Of a stretch of DNA of 64,000 nt, positions 24,355 through 33,641 are shown in pieces. The first letter of the stretch is position 1, and every line of letters begins with the position of its first letter. The stretch is taken from assembly GCF_000285575.1 (NCBI RefSeq), contig NZ_HE611050.1:105668-169667 (forward strand). Reading direction: 5' to 3'. The notes beneath the pieces were generated by a model that saw only the letters and a list, made by a program, of their open reading frames with translations, was not told where the DNA came from and made no database searches. This DNA is from Clostridium senegalense JC122. GTDB lineage: Bacteria > Bacillota > Clostridia > Clostridiales > Clostridiaceae. Position numbers and translations under genes: made by a program.

Positions 24355-24711
24355 TTAATATCTTTTAATTCCTTCGTACTCATTTCCTATTATTTCATAA
24401 TCCGTAAATTCATCTAAATCATATTCATGGCATCCGTTTATATATAAACTCCAACAACACTTTTTATCATTCCATGTAACACACATTGGATTAATAAATT
24501 CATCATATTCAAGCTCAACTCCTAAATAGTCACTTTCATATATTTCCCTATTGTTTCTATCTTTACGGCCAGTAGGTCTTAATATTTCTGCTTCTCCCAA
24601 TATACAACCTATAAAACTTTCATATGTCATATATAGTTTAAATTCTTTAAGTTCAAATTTACCTTCTTCAATTTCATTAACTACTCTTAGAGTTAATTCC
24701 TTAGCTTTCAC
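24355..24711 (-). CDS. YopX-like protein
   Basis: About 118 residues ending in a YopX-type pattern: RPTGRKDRNNREIYESDYLG in the middle and DYEIIGNEYEG at the end, as in SPbeta YopX and many phage-encoded relatives of unknown function. The start is GTG after AGGAGTGAGAAT. Together with the small gene at 24758 it is the only part of the window that looks phage-derived. Confidence 0.75.
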   Translation of the reverse strand: MKAKELTLRVVNEIEEGKFELKEFKLYMTYESFIGCILGEAEILRPTGRKDRNNREIYESDYLGVELEYDEFINPMCVTWNDKKCCWSLYINGCHEYDLDEFTDYEIIGNEYEGIKRY

Positions 24712-24757
24712 ATTCTCACTCCTAACCTTTTACATATTATTAAAATTTCATCTTTTG

Positions 24758-24949
24758 TCATTTGAGAATTTTGTTTTGCATAATAAATTTTTTATTTTTA
24801 GTTATTGGAAATTCTCTATAGTAGCATTTACCTTTATTTTGAATAGAAATATATTTACATATCGCTTTCCAATATTTAAAATCCTTTTCATCACAATCTG
24901 CTCTAAAATTATTTTTACCACTTCTAGATTCAACTCTATATCTTTTCAC
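24758..24949 (-). CDS. Small basic hypothetical protein
   Basis: Sixty-three residues, rich in Lys and aromatic residues (KRYRVESRSGKNNFRADCDE, YWKAICKYISIQNKGKCYYR). The GTG start has a strong site, GGAGGATAGAA. It lies 46 bases upstream of the YopX-like gene in the same direction, and hairpin copy 14 lies beyond its start, so the two form one cassette. No family recognised. Confidence 0.6.
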   Translation of the reverse strand: MKRYRVESRSGKNNFRADCDEKDFKYWKAICKYISIQNKGKCYYREFPITKNKKFIMQNKILK

Positions 24950-24986
24950 TTCTATCCTCCTTTACTTCATAATCAAAATAAGACAT

Positions 24987-25028
24987 AAAAAACACCATAA
25001 ATTCATCTCTGAATATTACGGTATTTTT
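24987..25028 (-). terminator. Cassette hairpin repeat, copy 14
   Basis: Arms AAAACACCATAAATTCA and TGAATATTACGGTATTTT, 90 bases past the stop of the beta-lactamase-like gene at 25119. Confidence 0.75.
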
Positions 25029-25118
25029 ATAAATTGTTTAATAGTATATCGGTTTTATCATTTAAGAATATTCAGTACTAAATTTCACTTAACAACTCTA
25101 ACCCATACCTATTTTTGC

Positions 25119-26546
25119 TTAAAATTTATTTTTACTATATCTACTTCTAAAAATAATAAAAGCACCAGTAAGTATCAATATAATATTTACCCATTTAAAA
25201 TTTAATGGCAAGAAGGTAAACAAATAATAATCATCCACATTAAACAATAATTTACATGGTAAATCAGTATACATAAAGCCATAATATAAAATTGCTAATG
25301 AAAACACTATAATACCTGATTTAATATATCTTGTTTTACGCTTTTCAGATAAAATAATAGTTCCTTTTTTAATTTTAATAACTAATACTGCAAATAAGGA
25401 TAATAGAATCATAGCCAATATTACTATTGTGTTGAAAACCACTTTGACAATTTGCTTCATTTGAGTATCAATAACCTTTTCCCCAATAACTCTTTCACCC
25501 CATTTTTCCATTAAACCGTATGTCAAATAATAGGATTTATCTGAATTTGTAAGTATAACCATTCCATTTCTGCTAACAGGTTCAAAAGCTATTTGTGCGT
25601 TCCATCCTGTGAATGTTCCATTATGTTCATAAACAGTTTTGCCATTTTTAAGTTTTCTTGGAATGATTCCTAAAGCATATAATCCTCCTATACTTTGTGT
25701 ATTTTTCTGTGGCTTAAACATTTCTTTGTTTCCATTATTATAGTAATTCATTAGTTCAACTACAAATTTTGATAAATCTACTGCTGTAGTTGAAACACCG
25801 CCTCCTCCGTTCATAACAATAGGTGTTATCTCAATTGGCTTACCTATTCCTGCATAAGGAGTTGCAAACTTTCCATTTGAATTCTCATTTTTATAGCTTG
25901 TATTTTTCATATCTAATGGTTTGAATATATTTCTTTCCATATATTCTTCAAAACTAGAATTTGTGACTTCTTCAATAATAAGATGACAGATACCAAATCC
26001 TACAAATTCTGAATATTCAAATGTTTCACCTGGCTCTCTTTTCAATTTAACATCTCTATTTTTTAAAGCCTGGTCAATTGTGGGTAATGGCTTTTTATAA
26101 CCACATTCATCACTTCCAGTTACGCCACTTGTATGAGACATAAGTGTTCTCAAAGTTAATTTACTTTCATCAAATTCAGTTTCAGGAAGATGCCATTTAG
26201 TTAAATATGTATTTATGGGAACATCTAAATCCAATTTACCCTCATCAACTAATTTCATTATAGCGTATGCGGTTATTGTCTTTGAAATAGATGCAATTTT
26301 AAACTGAGTTTCATCTGTAACCACAGCTTTTCTTTCAATATTTGCATATCCATAATTTCTTACATTGGTAATAACGCCGTTTTCTATAATCACAGCAGTT
26401 GCACCTTGTGGATTGTACTGATTAATCAATTTATCAATATAATCCTTGTCCTTATTTAATTTTGTTATTACCCCTATAATGATTAATAACAATAAAATAA
26501 TTACTATTGCTATTGTCTTATTTTTCGCTTTTAATACTTTATACAT
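25119..26546 (-). CDS. Membrane-anchored class C beta-lactamase-like serine hydrolase
   Basis: The 475-residue protein has an N-terminal anchor (about 10-28), then the penicillin-binding/beta-lactamase fold: SxxK in IASISKTITAY near residue 86, a Tyr motif in FEYSEFVGFG near 172, and HNG in YEHNGTFTGW near 310. Three C-terminal transmembrane segments follow (about 365-390, 407-425, 443-468). This layout is typical of FmtA/PbpX-type esterases and D-amino-acid hydrolases rather than true beta-lactamases; substrate unknown. GGAGGCAGAAAT precedes the ATG. Confidence 0.88.
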   Translation of the reverse strand: MYKVLKAKNKTIAIVIILLLLIIIGVITKLNKDKDYIDKLINQYNPQGATAVIIENGVITNVRNYGYANIERKAVVTDETQFKIASISKTITAYAIMKLVDEGKLDLDVPINTYLTKWHLPETEFDESKLTLRTLMSHTSGVTGSDECGYKKPLPTIDQALKNRDVKLKREPGETFEYSEFVGFGICHLIIEEVTNSSFEEYMERNIFKPLDMKNTSYKNENSNGKFATPYAGIGKPIEITPIVMNGGGGVSTTAVDLSKFVVELMNYYNNGNKEMFKPQKNTQSIGGLYALGIIPRKLKNGKTVYEHNGTFTGWNAQIAFEPVSRNGMVILTNSDKSYYLTYGLMEKWGERVIGEKVIDTQMKQIVKVVFNTIVILAMILLSLFAVLVIKIKKGTIILSEKRKTRYIKSGIIVFSLAILYYGFMYTDLPCKLLFNVDDYYLFTFLPLNFKWVNIILILTGAFIIFRSRYSKNKF

Positions 26547-26635
26547 ATTTCTGCCTCCAAATTTCTCTTAATTATATTGAATTTACCCTTTAATAATATG
26601 CTAATTCTTTTTTCATTTGTTTTCCCATTATTAAC

Positions 26636-26666
26636 ATTACTTTTTTCTTAGCAATATTACTTTTTT
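26636..26666. repeat. Short direct repeat upstream of the serine hydrolase
   Basis: ATTACTTTTTT occurs twice, 20 bases apart, in the 320-base gap before the serine hydrolase gene (start 26546). It could be a regulator-binding site. Apart from this and hairpin copy 15 the gap shows nothing else. Confidence 0.35.
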
Positions 26667-26771
26667 GTAACATTAGGGTAATCTGACATTTGTGGCAAAA
26701 TTATTTGTTATAAATATTCCACTATCATGATTGAATCTTTAAACTTTTTCTCGTTTTATTTGAAATATAAC

Positions 26772-26808
26772 AAAAACACCGCATATTCATTTTTAATTAT
26801 ACGGTGTT
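26772..26808 (-). terminator. Cassette hairpin repeat, copy 15
   Basis: Arms AAAACACCGCATATTCA and TTATACGGTGTT, 58 bases past the hexapeptide acetyltransferase stop. Confidence 0.75.
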
Positions 26809-26866
26809 AAAATAAATTATATGTTTTTTAAGTTGAAAGGTTAAATAATAAATTTGTAACAGAATA

Positions 26867-27496
26867 CTAAACTAATTTATTAATATTTCCTGATTGAATG
26901 TATTTAATATTTGCTTGAATTTTTTCATATGTCCAATCCCACCACTTAATTTTCAACAATTCCAAAATTATATCATCACTAAATCTTTTTCTTATAACTT
27001 TTGCTGGTATACCTCCAACAATAGTATAAGGTGCAACATCTTTAGTAACTACTGCTCTAGTTCCAATAATCGCACCATCACCAATTTTAATCCCTGACAT
27101 AATTATAGCATCATATCCTATCCATACATCATTTCCAATTATAATATCTCCTTTATTATCCCAAGCATATGTGGGTTTTAATGATTTATCCCATTCTTCT
27201 CCGAATATAGGAAATGTATAAGTAGATAGTGATTGCATTATATGGTTTCCACTGGTCATAAGAAACTTTGCTTTACATGCAATGGAACAAAACTTACCAA
27301 TTATTAATTTATCCTTGTTTATAGGATATTGATATAATACATTATTTTTTTCGAAATCTCTTGGATCATTATAAAAATCATTATATATTGTATAATCTCC
27401 AACTTTTATATTATCTCTTGTAATTACACTTTTGAGATATACAGTTTGATAATCATTACTTCTTGGATATACTTTGTTTGAATTTGGAATAGTCAT
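26867..27496 (-). CDS. Vat/CatB-type hexapeptide O-acetyltransferase
   Basis: The 209-residue left-handed beta-helix enzyme has LIIGKFCSIACKAKFLMTSG then NHIMQSLSTYTFP, which carries the catalytic His of xenobiotic acetyltransferases, and GDIIIGNDVWIGYDAIIMSG with IGDGAIIGTRAVVTKDVAPY in hexapeptide repeats. The C-terminal KIKWWDW is also characteristic. Family members acetylate chloramphenicol (CatB) or streptogramin A (Vat). A resistance role is plausible but not proven. AAGGAGCGAGTTAAAT precedes the ATG. Confidence 0.9.
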   Translation of the reverse strand: MTIPNSNKVYPRSNDYQTVYLKSVITRDNIKVGDYTIYNDFYNDPRDFEKNNVLYQYPINKDKLIIGKFCSIACKAKFLMTSGNHIMQSLSTYTFPIFGEEWDKSLKPTYAWDNKGDIIIGNDVWIGYDAIIMSGIKIGDGAIIGTRAVVTKDVAPYTIVGGIPAKVIRKRFSDDIILELLKIKWWDWTYEKIQANIKYIQSGNINKLV

Positions 27497-27609
27497 ATTT
27501 AACTCGCTCCTTCGTATTATATTTCTTTTTTGACTATTCCATTATTACAATGCATTTTTTCATAAAATTACTCCTTAAATACTTTTTATTTTTTATATTA
27601 GATCCTTAC

Positions 27610-27642
27610 CTTTTTATATTCATTTCTGAATAATACGATTTT
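27610..27642 (-). terminator. Cassette hairpin repeat, copy 16 (degenerate)
   Basis: Only TTCATTTCTGAATAATACG and a weak left arm remain, 17 bases past the stop at 27660. Confidence 0.45.
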
Positions 27643-27659
27643 ACAAATAAATTACATGT

Positions 27660-27842
27660 TTATAAACTGCCTTTTTTATTTTTAATATCTTTTGCTAAAG
27701 AATGACCTATAAGTGCTGACATGCATCCCATTATGCCCCCACCTAATATTCCTATTATAATCATAAAATTGGACTTACTTGAAAAGTATATTCCAAGAAT
27801 AAACATAAGAAAACCAATTAAAAAGAATATTTTAAATTTCAA
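27660..27842 (-). CDS. Small two-helix membrane protein
   Basis: From the TTG at 27842, which follows TGGAGGTACGTT, the product is 60 residues with two transmembrane helices (FFLIGFLMFILGIYF, and MIIIGILGGGIMGCMSALIG) and a charged tail (KDIKNKKGSL). An upstream ATG would place the ribosome site inside the coding region. No family recognised. Confidence 0.6.
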   Translation of the reverse strand: MKFKIFFLIGFLMFILGIYFSSKSNFMIIIGILGGGIMGCMSALIGHSLAKDIKNKKGSL

Positions 27843-27911
27843 AACGTACCTCCATGTCATTATGTATAATATTTCAATTCTAATTAAATAAAATTATAGT
27901 ATTATAAATTA

Positions 27912-28763
27912 TTAATTAAATTTTAATTTTGTATACCATGTTATTGATATTATATATCCTATTATAGGCGAAATTCCATACCCCATTAAAGGAACTGGAA
28001 AATTACCAAAAAATGTAGAAATTATAATGATAATAAAGTATATACCAATGCATAATGATGGTAATTTTAACTTTTCAGGTGGAAATAATATAAAAGGGGT
28101 TGGTAATATTACTAATGACACAATTCCTAATAAAAACCACACTTGTCCCATATTAGCTACTAAATTTAAAATTTCTTCAACATATGATACTGGCGAAAGA
28201 TTATCTAAATGTATCCATGATAAAATAACTAATATAAAAAGCCCCACTGAAATTATTGTAGAAAAATTTCTTTTATCACCATTCTTATATAGCATAAAAA
28301 TCATAGGAATAGCAAAACCAGATAACTGTGAAGCATCAGGTTGAATAAAAAGTACTATAGATATAAAAATTGTTATAATTGCTACTTTCCACCAACTATT
28401 ATTTTTTAACAATTTCCATAATGATAATATTATTATAGGCATCACTATCATAGCTATATTTAATCTTATTGGCCCTATAGCTATCCACCTATGAACTCCC
28501 ATCATACCTTCTCCTATAAAAGTTAAAAGTAAAAGTATTAATGGAATTAACTTAAAAATATCTTTAATATTTTTATTTCTACATATATTAATGTTCCCTG
28601 ACAATAGATAATATGAAATTAGCCCCATTATAACCAATCCTATAATATTTTGTATTATAATAAAATTTGAAATTCTATTATAATACATTGCTATTGTTCC
28701 AATAACAATAGCAGGTGCTGTCATTATTATCGGAATAAAATTAAATAATTTCAACTTTTTCAT
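27912..28763 (-). CDS. SEDS (FtsW/RodA)-like membrane protein
   Basis: A polytopic protein of about 283 residues, nine to ten helices, with MGVHRWIAIGPIRLN near residue 95 and IQPDASQLSGF near 145, matching the RWI-x-IGP and QPD motifs of SEDS glycosyltransferases, and GYGISPIIGY near the end. It is shorter than FtsW or RodA, and the usual QPSE after RWI is replaced by LNIA. It is probably a divergent accessory SEDS relative and its polymerase activity is doubtful. AAGGAGATTAAA precedes the ATG. Confidence 0.65.
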   Translation of the reverse strand: MKKLKLFNFIPIIMTAPAIVIGTIAMYYNRISNFIIIQNIIGLVIMGLISYYLLSGNINICRNKNIKDIFKLIPLILLLLTFIGEGMMGVHRWIAIGPIRLNIAMIVMPIIILSLWKLLKNNSWWKVAIITIFISIVLFIQPDASQLSGFAIPMIFMLYKNGDKRNFSTIISVGLFILVILSWIHLDNLSPVSYVEEILNLVANMGQVWFLLGIVSLVILPTPFILFPPEKLKLPSLCIGIYFIIIIISTFFGNFPVPLMGYGISPIIGYIISITWYTKLKFN

Positions 28764-28895
28764 TTTAATCTCCTTAAGATATAATAATTTAATCATAAAA
28801 AATTATATCATGAGATTAATCTTGAATCACTAACATATTTAAACTACTATTTTTCGCTTTGATAATCATTTTTTAGTTGTAAATTAATCTTTTAA

Positions 28896-29432
28896 TTACT
28901 TTTTTAACTTTGACCATTCATATGCTTTTCTGTCTATATCTTTTATAAATTGATTTTTTCCATTACAGTAACTATCAATATCATGCTTAAATTTAATCGC
29001 TAACTCTTTTTTTAATTCTCCATACATTTTTGCTTCTTCTGGATGAGCTATCATATAATCTCTAAAATTCAAATGTTTTTCTATTTCTAAATTACCTGTC
29101 TCAAAAACATGTATATGATGTGTTCTATGATATACACCTTTTAAGAAAAATCTACGTCCACTTATTCCATATTCCCCTTTTGATATGTACCCTAACTTAC
29201 TCAACTCATTATTATACTCATCTGTATTGTTAATATCTTTTACTTCAAGTAAAACATCTATTACTGGCTTTGCAAAAATATCAGGAATTGAAGTACTTCC
29301 AATATGATGAATTTTTATTATTTCTTCCTTCATAATATCCTCTATTAATTTTGACTCTTTCATAAATTCCTTTTTCCAACTAGAATTGTATTCAGCAACT
29401 TCTATTTCTCTAACCTGATTCTGTTCACCCAT
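28896..29432 (-). CDS. GrpB family protein (UPF0157)
   Basis: A 178-residue nucleotidyltransferase-fold protein: VEVAEYNSSWKKEF-like N-terminus, IHHIGSTSIPDIFAKPVIDV (the G-S-T-S and D motif), then GRRFFLKGVYHRTHHIHVFE and LNFRDYMIAHPEEAKMYGEL. GrpB proteins share the minimal nucleotidyltransferase fold; substrates are unknown. GGGGGATTTAAT precedes the ATG. From here to 34298 genes follow closely with little repeat sequence between. Confidence 0.9.
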   Translation of the reverse strand: MGEQNQVREIEVAEYNSSWKKEFMKESKLIEDIMKEEIIKIHHIGSTSIPDIFAKPVIDVLLEVKDINNTDEYNNELSKLGYISKGEYGISGRRFFLKGVYHRTHHIHVFETGNLEIEKHLNFRDYMIAHPEEAKMYGELKKELAIKFKHDIDSYCNGKNQFIKDIDRKAYEWSKLKK

Positions 29433-29621
29433 ATTAAATCCCCCATTTTTTAAGATTATATTCTATTTTTAATACTTATAGAAAATTTATAAAAAAATTC
29501 TAATTATAATTAGACTTATAAATTAAATAAAAATCTAGGAAAACAAACCTGAATTTAAAAATTTTCATTATTATTAAAAATGTTATATTAAATTTCAAGT
29601 ATACTCTTAAGGTAATTTTAA

Positions 29622-30329
29622 CTATACATTAGTTGCATAATACCCAACCCAAACAGGTAAAAATCCCACTTTAAGTGCAACTGACGTTGATGCAATATTG
29701 GGACTCCATGTGGTATAGTATGGCAATATGCCTCGTCTTTCAATTTCATCAGCCAAAGTTTTTACAAGATAGGAAGCTAGCCCTCTATTACGATATTGAG
29801 GCAAAGTATCTATTCCAATTTGCCATAAACTTGGCATACTATCATCAGCTCCAGCTATAGCAACAAGTTGATTATCTTTATATGCTGCAAATGCAATAAT
29901 GTCATTGTCATAGTTTAATGCATTATCAAAATTTTTATTATCATATAGAGTATTGATATTAGTTTTGTCAAAAAATTTGTACTCAAACTCGTTAGGTGGA
30001 CAAATATTTTCATTCTTATTTATATATAGATATCGAGTGTGCTCACCTTCAAGTTTTTTTCCGAACTCTCTTAGTTTACCTTCAATAACAAATAAGTTTT
30101 CTCCATCCATTATATCATGTGCAGGAGTCATTGAAAAAAGCTCTACGCACCAATTGTAAATATATGGATGCGCTTTAATAACTGCATTTTTTCCAAATGT
30201 AACTATCTCAAAAAATTGCTTTTCTGATTTGATAAAAATATTTTTATCTTGTTTAAAAACATTGGAATCACATTCCCAATCAATTGCCAATTGTTCTTGC
30301 GCAAAAATAATTTTGCTTGATTTATCCAT
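29622..30329 (-). CDS. GNAT family acetyltransferase with N-terminal extension
   Basis: About 235 residues: an N-terminal region of about 110 residues (IIFAQEQLAIDWEC, CVELFSMTPAHDIM) followed by a GNAT domain with QLVAIAGADDSMPSLWQIGI, acetyl-CoA loop PQYRNRGLASYLVKTLADEI and SPNIASTSVALKVGFLPVWV. A distant paralogue with the same layout lies at 36777. AAAGGAGTTGCAAAT precedes the ATG. Substrate unknown. Confidence 0.85.
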   Translation of the reverse strand: MDKSSKIIFAQEQLAIDWECDSNVFKQDKNIFIKSEKQFFEIVTFGKNAVIKAHPYIYNWCVELFSMTPAHDIMDGENLFVIEGKLREFGKKLEGEHTRYLYINKNENICPPNEFEYKFFDKTNINTLYDNKNFDNALNYDNDIIAFAAYKDNQLVAIAGADDSMPSLWQIGIDTLPQYRNRGLASYLVKTLADEIERRGILPYYTTWSPNIASTSVALKVGFLPVWVGYYATNV

Positions 30330-30404
30330 ATTTGCAACTCCTTTTATACAACTATTTTTTAATATTCTTTCTGTCACTTAATTAAACTTGTTTTTTCTCT
30401 CAAA

Positions 30405-30875
30405 TTATTTATATACAACTTCAAACTCTTCAAATACAACCATCCTGTCTTCTGTAAATTCCATTTCTAAATTTTTTAATTCTCTTGTAAAAAAATCTAT
30501 ATGCACTTTTCTCCAATAGTTTAAAGATTTATCACCTTCTCCTTCTATTGCAGCAAGTTCTTTACCTACATCTTTAAAAGGAAGAATTGTAACCTTTTTA
30601 TTTCTTATTAAACATTTAGCAACTCCATCCCAATCTGTTATAATACTATACTCTCCCACTTCAGGAAGTTCCTCATTTTCCAGCTTATATAAATCATATA
30701 GAGAAGTTGTCCCTCTTTTAATTCCTTCTCTAGTTAAATCCGCTAAGTTATTGGCACTTTCCTCATCAGCACAAAAATACCATGCCGTATATTTTTTATT
30801 AGTATTTATAATATTTTCACCAATAGATATTAAATATTTTTCCCACATATCTTTAACAGACTTATCTTTTACCAT
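30405..30875 (-). CDS. ASCH domain protein
   Basis: The 156-residue protein has the ASCH fold signature: AWYFCADEESANNLADL, GIKRGTTSLYDLY, then PEVGEYSIITDWDGVAKCLI and EGEGDKSLNYWRKVHIDFF. ASCH proteins bind RNA; one bacterial member hydrolyses N4-acetylcytidine. Which role applies here is not clear. AAGGGGGATAATAAAC precedes the ATG. Confidence 0.88.
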   Translation of the reverse strand: MVKDKSVKDMWEKYLISIGENIINTNKKYTAWYFCADEESANNLADLTREGIKRGTTSLYDLYKLENEELPEVGEYSIITDWDGVAKCLIRNKKVTILPFKDVGKELAAIEGEGDKSLNYWRKVHIDFFTRELKNLEMEFTEDRMVVFEEFEVVYK

Positions 30876-30961
30876 GTTTATTATCCCCCTTAAAATTTTA
30901 GCAATTGAATAAATAAATTTATTCTATAATAATAAAATTATAGCTTGTCCTATAACAATAT

Positions 30962-31453
30962 TTAATAATTATACTCATAGTTTCCAACAGTTATTGTTTT
31001 AGTTAATATCTCATTGTCCCATGGCTTTCTTATTTCAATAAGATTTAAAACATTGTATCCTTTTTTAGATAAAAATTTTATAACCTTATCATTATTAGGA
31101 TGAATCCAATTATAAACTGTACTTTCACCTAATTCTTTTGCAATATCCTCTACTTTTTTATATAGTTTTGATGCTATCCCATTTCTTCTTACATCATGAG
31201 AAACAAATAAAGATTCAGCCCAAACTGTTCCATTATCAATTCTACAAACTAAATACCCTAATAATTCTTTATTATTTTCTTCAGCAACAAATATAGGATA
31301 ATTTGCTTCTATATATTCTTCAAATTCCTCTTTGGATTGCTCTACATTAAATTTTGATTTTATACCTTTAAGTTCCTTTAAATCAACTCTAAATTGGGCT
31401 ATTAAAATTGCTATTTTTTCTTTATCATTAAGGTTTGCTAAACGTATATTCAT
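30962..31453 (-). CDS. GNAT family N-acetyltransferase
   Basis: A 163-residue GNAT: NIRLANLNDKEKIAILIAQF, ELLGYLVCRIDNGTVWAESL, acetyl-CoA loop HDVRRNGIASKLYKKVEDIA, then VYNWIHPNNDKVIKFLSKKG and a C-terminal RKPW. Aminoglycoside-type or protein-type specificity cannot be told. AAGGAGAATAAGAACA precedes the ATG. Confidence 0.88.
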   Translation of the reverse strand: MNIRLANLNDKEKIAILIAQFRVDLKELKGIKSKFNVEQSKEEFEEYIEANYPIFVAEENNKELLGYLVCRIDNGTVWAESLFVSHDVRRNGIASKLYKKVEDIAKELGESTVYNWIHPNNDKVIKFLSKKGYNVLNLIEIRKPWDNEILTKTITVGNYEYNY

Positions 31454-31512
31454 TGTTCTTATTCTCCTTGAATTTTTTAATTATCAATTTATGCATATAA
31501 TTTAAATGGAAA

Positions 31513-32052
31513 TTAATTAAAGTATTCAGACTTTAAAATACTATAATATAATGTAGTGACTTCTTTATTATCTAATAATTTTAACTTCTCATCTTTTTGA
31601 AATCTATATGTAAATCCACATTTTTCATTAACTCTTTTAGAATTATAGTTAAAACTAAAATGTCCGCACCAAATTATATCTAGTTTCAATTCGTTAAAAC
31701 CATAATCAATTAAGGAATTTACGGCCTCTGGAACAATTCCTTTTCCCCAATATTTAGGATTAAGAACATATCCTATTTCCCTTTGTTTTAAATGAATAGA
31801 TTTATCATCAGGTTTTGTATTATGAAGTCCTATCCCACCAATAACTTTATTTTCTGATTTTAAAACTATAGCATATGTTTCATTATCTTCCATGAACATT
31901 TTTATTATCTTTTTGCTCTCTTCCTCATTTTTATGTGGTGGCCAACCAGCATTAGGGCCTACAAGTTCACTTTGGGCATATTCATATAAATCTGTACTGT
32001 CACTTTCTTTCCATTTCCTTAATATTAATCTATCTGTAACTAATATTTTCAT
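31513..32052 (-). CDS. GNAT family N-acetyltransferase (RimJ type)
   Basis: About 179 residues from the ATG after TTGGAGGAAGTTGTT: TDRLILRKWKESDSTDLYEY opens it, typical of RimJ-like enzymes, followed by KVIGGIGLHNTKPDD, acetyl-CoA loop PKYWGKGIVPEAVNSLIDYG and FNYNSKRVNEKCGFTY. It probably acetylates a protein N-terminus or small amine. Confidence 0.9.
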   Translation of the reverse strand: MKILVTDRLILRKWKESDSTDLYEYAQSELVGPNAGWPPHKNEEESKKIIKMFMEDNETYAIVLKSENKVIGGIGLHNTKPDDKSIHLKQREIGYVLNPKYWGKGIVPEAVNSLIDYGFNELKLDIIWCGHFSFNYNSKRVNEKCGFTYRFQKDEKLKLLDNKEVTTLYYSILKSEYFN

Positions 32053-32159
32053 AACAACTTCCTCCAAAATTATTTATATTGATAAAATTATCATAAATGT
32101 CTTAAGTATTACTATAAAATAAAAATCAGTTTTAACTTTAATACTGCAATACTCAATTT

Positions 32160-32702
32160 CTAATATGCATTATTTTTTCTTTCTATAAAATCAAGAATGG
32201 GTTTAAGATTTTCTTTTTCAGTCCAATCATGCTCAGATCCAATTGCTTGCATTAATGCCTCTTCGCATGGTTCATAATCTTTAGAATCCTTTTTTAAAAC
32301 AACTTTCTTTAACATATTGCATAAAAGCTTGTCCTTAAGAGACATTCTTTCTTCATTCCAAGCACCTCTACAATAAACTATTTGAATATTCTCCATATCA
32401 TCTTTAAAATTTTGTTTCTTCAAAAGTTTCACAGAATCATCGTTATATGGAGATGCTCCAACTGCAAATACAATAATTTTTTTATTCCTTAGCTTTTCAT
32501 AATTCTTTTTTAGAAAAGCTATTCCAGATATCCCCATTCCGTAAATACCACCACCTAAAATTATTGTATCGTATTCTTTAATTTTATCTAGGTTAGCCTT
32601 TTTAGTTTCTATTAAATCACATGCTAATTCCTCACTTAACCACTGTGCATATCTTTTAGTGGCACCATATTTTGATTGATACATTACTATTATATTAGGC
32701 AT
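32160..32702 (-). CDS. Flavodoxin-domain protein
   Basis: The 180-residue protein has the FMN phosphate loop YQSKYGATKRYAQWLSEEL and DTIILGGGIYGMGISG as in HemG-like and other short flavodoxin-fold proteins, with IIVFAVGASPYND further on. It would carry FMN and transfer electrons; the partner is unknown. GAGGAGATGGAATAG precedes the ATG. Confidence 0.88.
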   Translation of the reverse strand: MPNIIVMYQSKYGATKRYAQWLSEELACDLIETKKANLDKIKEYDTIILGGGIYGMGISGIAFLKKNYEKLRNKKIIVFAVGASPYNDDSVKLLKKQNFKDDMENIQIVYCRGAWNEERMSLKDKLLCNMLKKVVLKKDSKDYEPCEEALMQAIGSEHDWTEKENLKPILDFIERKNNAY

Positions 32703-32766
32703 CTATTCCATCTCCTCATAATTTATATAAATAATGCATTCTTAATTTTTAAACTATATATCAATT

Positions 32767-33615
32767 TTACATATCTTCATATACTGGTTCTCCTTCAATA
32801 AAAGAAGAAACTAAATTAAACTTTTCAAAATAAATACACATCTTTTCACATGCAAATTTTTCAGTAGAATAATGAGTTCCACCTAAAACATTAATACCAT
32901 TTTCTTGCTCAAGCCTGTGAACTTCCGAGTGTTTTTCGTTCTTTACTGAAATACCTGTGATAAGAACTTTAACATCATTTTCAATCATTTCATAAACAGT
33001 ATCTTTATTATTACCACCACCTGCTACAATAGCTACCTTGCCATCTTTTATATTGTTATCTCCATACATATAAAGACTTGTATTATGTCCTAGTGCTTTT
33101 GAAAACTTAGTATGCAATTCTTCCATACTTTTACACTTAGTTTTGCCAATTACACCACTTAAAGCTCCACAATAAACTTTAAATGGTTTTTCAACTTCTA
33201 TATCTAAAATATCTGCTAAAGTCTTACTTGTTGAATATTCACTGAAATTATCTAAGGGTACATGTAAATTATATATAGATATTCTATTTTCCCTAAACTT
33301 TTCTAATAATTCTTTATTCATCTGATAAAATGGTTTTACCCTTTTAATATCCCAAATAGATGGATGGTGTAAAAACAACATAGCGTCCGTTGTGTCGTCA
33401 TCAATAATTTTCTGCATAACTTCTTTAGTTGGAAATACTGCAGTATAAACTTTATTGATTTCATCTGCAAAATCACACACTAATCCCATACTTCTTTCTT
33501 TAAAATTTGTTGAAAGATAATCTTTAACCTCATCCATATATTTTGCCCAATCATCTTTTAACCCTTTAAATATAAAATCTTTCTCTAAATGATTATATAT
33601 TTCAATAGCCTTCAT
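32767..33615 (-). CDS. Nif3-like dinuclear metal-centre protein
   Basis: About 282 residues with the Nif3/YqfO-type metal sites: LFLHHPSIWDIKR supplies the HHP motif, YNLHVPLDN a third His and Asp, and the C-terminal GTHYSTEKFACEKM the HxxxE pair. The central SGVIGKTKC and VAIVAGGGNNKDTVYEMIEN are typical. Proteins of this family form toroidal hexamers with two metals per subunit; reported activity is hydrolase-like, with physiological role uncertain. AAGGAGTGGATTTT precedes the ATG. Confidence 0.9.
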   Translation of the reverse strand: MKAIEIYNHLEKDFIFKGLKDDWAKYMDEVKDYLSTNFKERSMGLVCDFADEINKVYTAVFPTKEVMQKIIDDDTTDAMLFLHHPSIWDIKRVKPFYQMNKELLEKFRENRISIYNLHVPLDNFSEYSTSKTLADILDIEVEKPFKVYCGALSGVIGKTKCKSMEELHTKFSKALGHNTSLYMYGDNNIKDGKVAIVAGGGNNKDTVYEMIENDVKVLITGISVKNEKHSEVHRLEQENGINVLGGTHYSTEKFACEKMCIYFEKFNLVSSFIEGEPVYEDM

Positions 33616-33641
33616 AAAATCCACTCCTTAACTTTAATACT

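Noticed and set aside
26636-26666. BlaI/MecI-type operator upstream of the serine hydrolase
   Set aside because: The repeat is direct, not the dyad expected for BlaI (TACA-n-TGTA), and no blaI gene is nearby.
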